Assembly: GCF_005877055.1 (NCBI RefSeq)
Contig: NZ_CP039424.1
Coordinates: 124,001 to 188,000, forward strand
Direction: 5' to 3'
From: Citricoccus sp. SGAir0253
Lineage (GTDB): Bacteria > Actinomycetota > Actinomycetes > Actinomycetales > Micrococcaceae
DNA: 64,000 nt
The notes under the pieces are model-generated. The model saw only the letters and a program-made list of their open reading frames with translations, was not told where the DNA came from and did no database searches. Every line of letters begins with the position of its first letter. Positions within the stretch are counted from its first letter, which is position 1. Below, in pieces: positions 60,994 through 64,000 of the stretch. A program made the position numbers and the translations under genes.

Positions 60994-62238
60994 ATGCCCG
61001 ATCCCCGTCTCCCCGCCGACTCCTCGAGGGGAGTCTCCCGCCGCCGGGCCCTCGGCCTGGCCTCCGCGCTCGGTCTCGCCCCGCTGGCCACCGCGTGCGC
61101 CCCGGCCGACGCCGACGCGCCGGCCGGCAACGCGGCCGACCGCCCGGCCAACGGCGCGGCCTCCGGCGCGCCGTCCGCCTCCCCGGCCCGCGGTCGCGCC
61201 CCGCTGACCACGGACGCCAAGAACCGCCTCGTGCTGCTGGGCACCAGCGGCGGCCCGCCGTGGTGGAACGACTCCGACCGGGAGGGCGTGGCCTCGGCGA
61301 TCGTGGTGGGGGACAAGTACTACCTCGTGGACGCCGGTGACGGCGTGGGCAAGCAGATCAAGAAGGCCAAGCTGGGCACGTGGGACAAGGACATGCGGGG
61401 CCCGCTGGACGCCCTGGTCGCCGTGTTCCTGACGCACCTGCACTCGGACCACATCTCCGACCTGTACAACCTGGTCGGCACCGGCCTGCAGAACGGCGTG
61501 GCCATCCCGGACCGGGTCCTGCAGATCTTCGGCCCGGGTGACCGCGGCGCGCTGCCCGTCAACTACAAGGGCGAGGGCATCCCCGCCGACCAGGTGGTGA
61601 ACCCGAAGAGCCCCACGCCGGGCACCCGGGAGACGATCGAGGCGATGATCAAGACCTTCGCTACCGACTTCAACGACCGCATCGTCGACTCGGGCTACCC
61701 GCCGCCGCGGGACTTCTTCGTGGGCCGGGACATCGAGCTGCCGGCCAACCTGGTCGACGACCCCAACGGGGACCCGCACCCCACGATGCGCCCGATCGAC
61801 GTGTTCGAGGACGACCGCGTCAAGGTCACCGCCACGCTCGTCCAGCACGCCCCGGTCTTCCCGGCGTTCGGGTTCCGCTTCGACACGGACAGCGGCTCGG
61901 TCACCTTCTCCGGGGACACCGGCCCCAGCGAGAACCTCGTGGAGCTGGCCAAGGGCTCGGACATCCTGGTGCACGAGGCGATCGCCGCCGAGTGGGTCGC
62001 CCAGCGCCACCCGGAGCCGCGGGACGCCGCCGCGGAGGCGGAGTACCAGCACCTGATCGGGGCGCACACCACGATCCAGGACATCGGCTCGATCGCCGAG
62101 CAGGCCGGGGTGAAGAAGCTCGTCCTGAACCACCTGGTGCCGGGCAACTGGCCGGTCGAGGAGTGGAAGAAGGCCGGCACCGGCTTCTCCGGCGAGCTGG
62201 TCATCGGCGAGGACCTGGACTCCATCGCCATCGGCTGA
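60994..62238 (+). CDS. Tat-exported metallo-beta-lactamase-fold lipoprotein
   Basis: A 414-residue exported hydrolase. The N-terminus has a twin-arginine motif (SRRRALGL) and a lipobox ending LATAC, so it is probably a Tat-dependent lipoprotein. After a Ala/Gly-rich spacer comes the MBL domain: LLGTSGGPP, the zinc motif THLHSDHISD near residue 148, SGDTGPSENLVELA and a late NHLVP. RNase Z-like and arylsulfatase-like MBL enzymes are relatives; the substrate is unknown. ATG 60994 (GAGGTG upstream) is preferred over the open frame from 60955. Confidence 0.85.
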   Translation: MPDPRLPADSSRGVSRRRALGLASALGLAPLATACAPADADAPAGNAADRPANGAASGAPSASPARGRAPLTTDAKNRLVLLGTSGGPPWWNDSDREGVASAIVVGDKYYLVDAGDGVGKQIKKAKLGTWDKDMRGPLDALVAVFLTHLHSDHISDLYNLVGTGLQNGVAIPDRVLQIFGPGDRGALPVNYKGEGIPADQVVNPKSPTPGTRETIEAMIKTFATDFNDRIVDSGYPPPRDFFVGRDIELPANLVDDPNGDPHPTMRPIDVFEDDRVKVTATLVQHAPVFPAFGFRFDTDSGSVTFSGDTGPSENLVELAKGSDILVHEAIAAEWVAQRHPEPRDAAAEAEYQHLIGAHTTIQDIGSIAEQAGVKKLVLNHLVPGNWPVEEWKKAGTGFSGELVIGEDLDSIAIG

Positions 62239-62245
62239 GCCGGCC

Positions 62246-62294
62246 GGCGGCCGTCGTCGGGCACCTCCGCATCGAGGGCCCGACGGCGGCCGCC
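62246..62294. terminator. Hairpin between convergent genes
   Basis: Seventeen-base arms at 62246-62262 and 62278-62294 pair with a single mismatch around a 15-base loop. It serves the MBL gene (+) and the dehydrogenase gene (-). Confidence 0.7.
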
Positions 62295-62316
62295 ACCGCG
62301 CCGCTCCCGGCGCACC

Positions 62317-63192
62317 CTAGGCGGTCGGGGCCGGGGTGGCACCCTCCCCGGCTGCTCCCGCGCCGCCGACGCTGAGCCGCTGAAAGTACTCGTTCACCCG
62401 CGGATCGGCCCAGCTCCACGCGTCCTCGCCGCGCAGGACCACGTCGCTGCCGCCGTCGCAGTAGATGGTCTGCCCCGCGCAGTGCGTGTTCTGCGGCGAG
62501 GTGAGCCAGATGAGCAGGGCGGCGATCGACTCCGCGGGCTGGTGGTAGTTCAGCGGCATCGGCACCACTGCGTCCAGGAAGGCCACGGACTCCGGGGTGG
62601 CCAGCAGGTCGGCCGTCATCGGCGTGCGGACGATGCCCGGCGCCACCGCGTTGAGCGGGATCCCCGCCCCCGCCCACTCGGGCGTCACGGACCGGGCGCG
62701 CACCCACCGCGAGAGCGCCCTCTTGCTCGAGGCGTAGATGAGGTTGCCCAGCTGCGGGTCGGCCGCCAGCTGTTCCGCGATCCCCAGGGCCTCCTCCTCG
62801 GTGGAGGAGAGGAGCGCCTCCACGAGGTGGGGCGCGTTGGGCTGCAGGGAGGACATCGAGGACACGACGGCGGCGCGCGGCGCCTCGGACCGCGCGAGGG
62901 TCGGCCGGAGGGCCTCGAGGAACTCGGTGACCCCGTAGAAGTTGACGGCGGCGGTCAGCGCCTGCGGCGCGGCGATGCCGGCGGAGGCGATCACCGCGTC
63001 CACGCGGCCGCCGGCGGCGTCCAGCGCGGCCTCGGCCGCCGCGCGGCGGCCGTCGGGGGTGGACAGGTCCCCCGTGACGTCGGAGTTCCGCAGGTCCACG
63101 CCGACGACCGTGTCACCGCCCTCGCGCAGCAGGGCGGCGGTGGCGGCGCCGATGCCGGATCCGGCCCCGGTGATGACGTAGGTGCGTGGCAT
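62317..63192 (-). CDS. Short-chain dehydrogenase/reductase, 3-alpha-hydroxysteroid dehydrogenase-like
   Basis: A 291-residue SDR oxidoreductase. The cofactor motif TGAGSGIG is at 8-15; catalytic S112 (VSSMSS), Y153 and K157 (YASSK) are in place. An insert before the catalytic Tyr (LVEALLSSTEEEALGIAEQL) and VAPGIVRTPMTADLL resemble the 3-alpha-hydroxysteroid dehydrogenase/carbonyl reductase group. The natural substrate could be any small carbonyl. GAGAGGAC precedes the ATG; minus-strand TAGGGT (63220-63225) is a -10 candidate. Confidence 0.88.
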   Translation of the reverse strand: MPRTYVITGAGSGIGAATAALLREGGDTVVGVDLRNSDVTGDLSTPDGRRAAAEAALDAAGGRVDAVIASAGIAAPQALTAAVNFYGVTEFLEALRPTLARSEAPRAAVVSSMSSLQPNAPHLVEALLSSTEEEALGIAEQLAADPQLGNLIYASSKRALSRWVRARSVTPEWAGAGIPLNAVAPGIVRTPMTADLLATPESVAFLDAVVPMPLNYHQPAESIAALLIWLTSPQNTHCAGQTIYCDGGSDVVLRGEDAWSWADPRVNEYFQRLSVGGAGAAGEGATPAPTA

Positions 63193-63518
63193 GGCCGTCC
63201 TCTCAGTCGGTGTGACCTCACCCTATGCGCGCGAGCCTTCCCGGGGGAGGGGTGGGGAAGGGGTGCGGTGGGGCTGTCTCCAGGGCGGGATGGGGACAGG
63301 CCGGAGTGAGGACAGGTCGGGGTGGGGACTGGATCGGGCGGGAGGACAGGACCGTGGGTGCCGGGCGGGCCGGGGAGTCTGGACGGGGCCCGCTCCCTCG
63401 GGCTGGACTGGCCTGGAGCGGTCCGGAGGCGTGACCCGCCGCGTCCCGCGACGGCGGCGCCCCGGCCGGCCGCGGCGAGGCCTCGCTCCGCGGCCCACCC
63501 CTCCCGAAGGAGATCGGC
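63193..63518. other. Intergenic region with a G-rich quasi-repetitive tract
   Basis: 63235-63400 on the plus strand is purine-rich with repeated GGGGACAGG-, GGACAGG- and GGTGGGGA-like blocks that could form G-quadruplexes. A GAAGGAG ribosome site for the next gene is at its end. No coding potential seen. Confidence 0.5.
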
Positions 63519-64000
63519 ATGACCCCCGTCCTCGTCACCCTCGTGTTCGCGGCGACGCTCGCCCTCGTCCTGCTGCGCCCGCTGCGCGCCAGCGCCCACT
63601 GCGACACCATGGACGGTCCCACCGCGCGGGACGGCATGCAGGCGCTGGAGACGGGGAACCTCGCCCTGGCCCTGCGCTGGGTGGGCCCGGAGGGCGAGAC
63701 GGAACTGCGGGAGGTCTTCGCCTCCGCGCGGGCCGCCCGGGGCCTCGGCGAGGCCGCACGGCAGGTCGCCGACCGCTGGTTCGTGGAGAACCTCGTGCGC
63801 GTGCACCGCGCCGGTGAGGGCGCCCCCTACACGGGCCTCCAGCCCTCGGGGACGCCGGTGGACGAGTGGGTCACCGCCGCGGACGCGGCCCTCGCCTCCG
63901 GTGACCTCTCGCCGCTGGAGGAGCTGGTGCCGGCCGAGCGGTGGGACGAGCTGGAGCGCCGGTTCGCCGCGGTGCGCGAGCGCCAGGACCACGACCCCAC
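63519..64000 (+). CDS. DUF6448-family protein (3' truncated by window)
   Basis: The first 160 residues of a protein. After an N-terminal membrane/signal segment (MTPVLVTLVFAATLALVLLR) comes SAHCDTMDGPTARDGMQALE, then ADRWFVENLVRVHRAGEGAP and YTGLQPSGTPVDEW, which match the DUF6448 pattern (HCD..DGP..., ETVR.HR.GEGAPYTGLKP). Function unknown. The gene runs off the right edge. Confidence 0.75.
   Translation, partial: MTPVLVTLVFAATLALVLLRPLRASAHCDTMDGPTARDGMQALETGNLALALRWVGPEGETELREVFASARAARGLGEAARQVADRWFVENLVRVHRAGEGAPYTGLQPSGTPVDEWVTAADAALASGDLSPLEELVPAERWDELERRFAAVRERQDHDP

Overview
The window is high-GC DNA (roughly 70 percent or more, with strong G/C at third codon positions) from an actinobacterium, most likely a member of the Micrococcaceae (Micrococcus/Kocuria/Citricoccus type). 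This rests on the actinobacterial gene families (DUF3151, BioQ-type TetR, LutABC with pyruvate carboxylase) and on many promoters whose TANNNT -10 box lies only 6-8 bases before the start codon, which implies leaderless mRNAs. I found no rRNA, tRNA or CRISPR array.

1-25.2 kb is mostly chromosomal housekeeping. It holds a threonine aldolase / aldehyde dehydrogenase / amino-acid permease set, exonuclease III, NAD synthetase, a MarR regulator, pyrE, formaldehyde dehydrogenase with an aquaporin, CorA, a Nudix hydrolase, CstA with its small YbdD partner, an rRNA/tRNA methyltransferase, a cold-shock protein, class II aldolase, DUF3151, a lactonase, a muconolactone-isomerase-like protein and thymidine kinase. 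It ends in an unusual four-gene overlapping cassette (21.5-25.2 kb) that resembles a type VII-secretion-like effector set: a small helical protein, a 464-residue protein with a glycine zipper and an EF-hand-like loop, an accessory protein and a membrane protein.

25.2-32.0 kb is a biotin locus. A divergent BioQ-like TetR regulator and two TGAAC-N3-GTTCA operators precede bioB-bioA-bioF-P450-bioD, all genes overlapping. The P450 is BioI-like in position but lacks the usual ExxR motif. BioB carries long N- and C-terminal extensions.

32.1-41.3 kb looks like a hydantoin / N-carbamoyl-amino-acid utilisation locus: an isochorismatase-fold amidase, an MHS transporter, an IclR regulator, a fused HyuA-HyuB hydantoinase/oxoprolinase and a second MFS transporter. 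Two of its promoters are near copies of each other. They share a GTTGCT-N5-AGCAAC-type operator (also found before the amidase) and a GTGA-N6-TCAC site.

41.4-45.2 kb holds a small membrane-protein/XRE-regulator pair, a CynX-type transporter that appears to start at ACG, a lipoprotein and about 0.8 kb of gene-poor DNA with a resolvase-site relic. 45.2-54.9 kb is an L-lactate module: FadR-type regulator and lactate permease on the minus strand; lutABC and pyruvate carboxylase on the plus strand; two matching GntR operators between them. Lactate would give pyruvate and then oxaloacetate, and the carboxylase needs the biotin made upstream.

54.9-59.4 kb is a mobile or decaying stretch: an intact IS256-family element with an 8-bp target duplication, a frameshifted serine recombinase with tandem 21-bp res-like repeats, a GNAT acetyltransferase, a second serine recombinase, and a toxin-antitoxin-like pair whose toxin is frameshifted. 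59.6-64.0 kb returns to chromosomal genes: a small GyrA-like protein, a protein that seems to start at ATC, a Tat-exported metallo-beta-lactamase-fold protein, a short-chain dehydrogenase and a truncated DUF6448 gene at the window edge.
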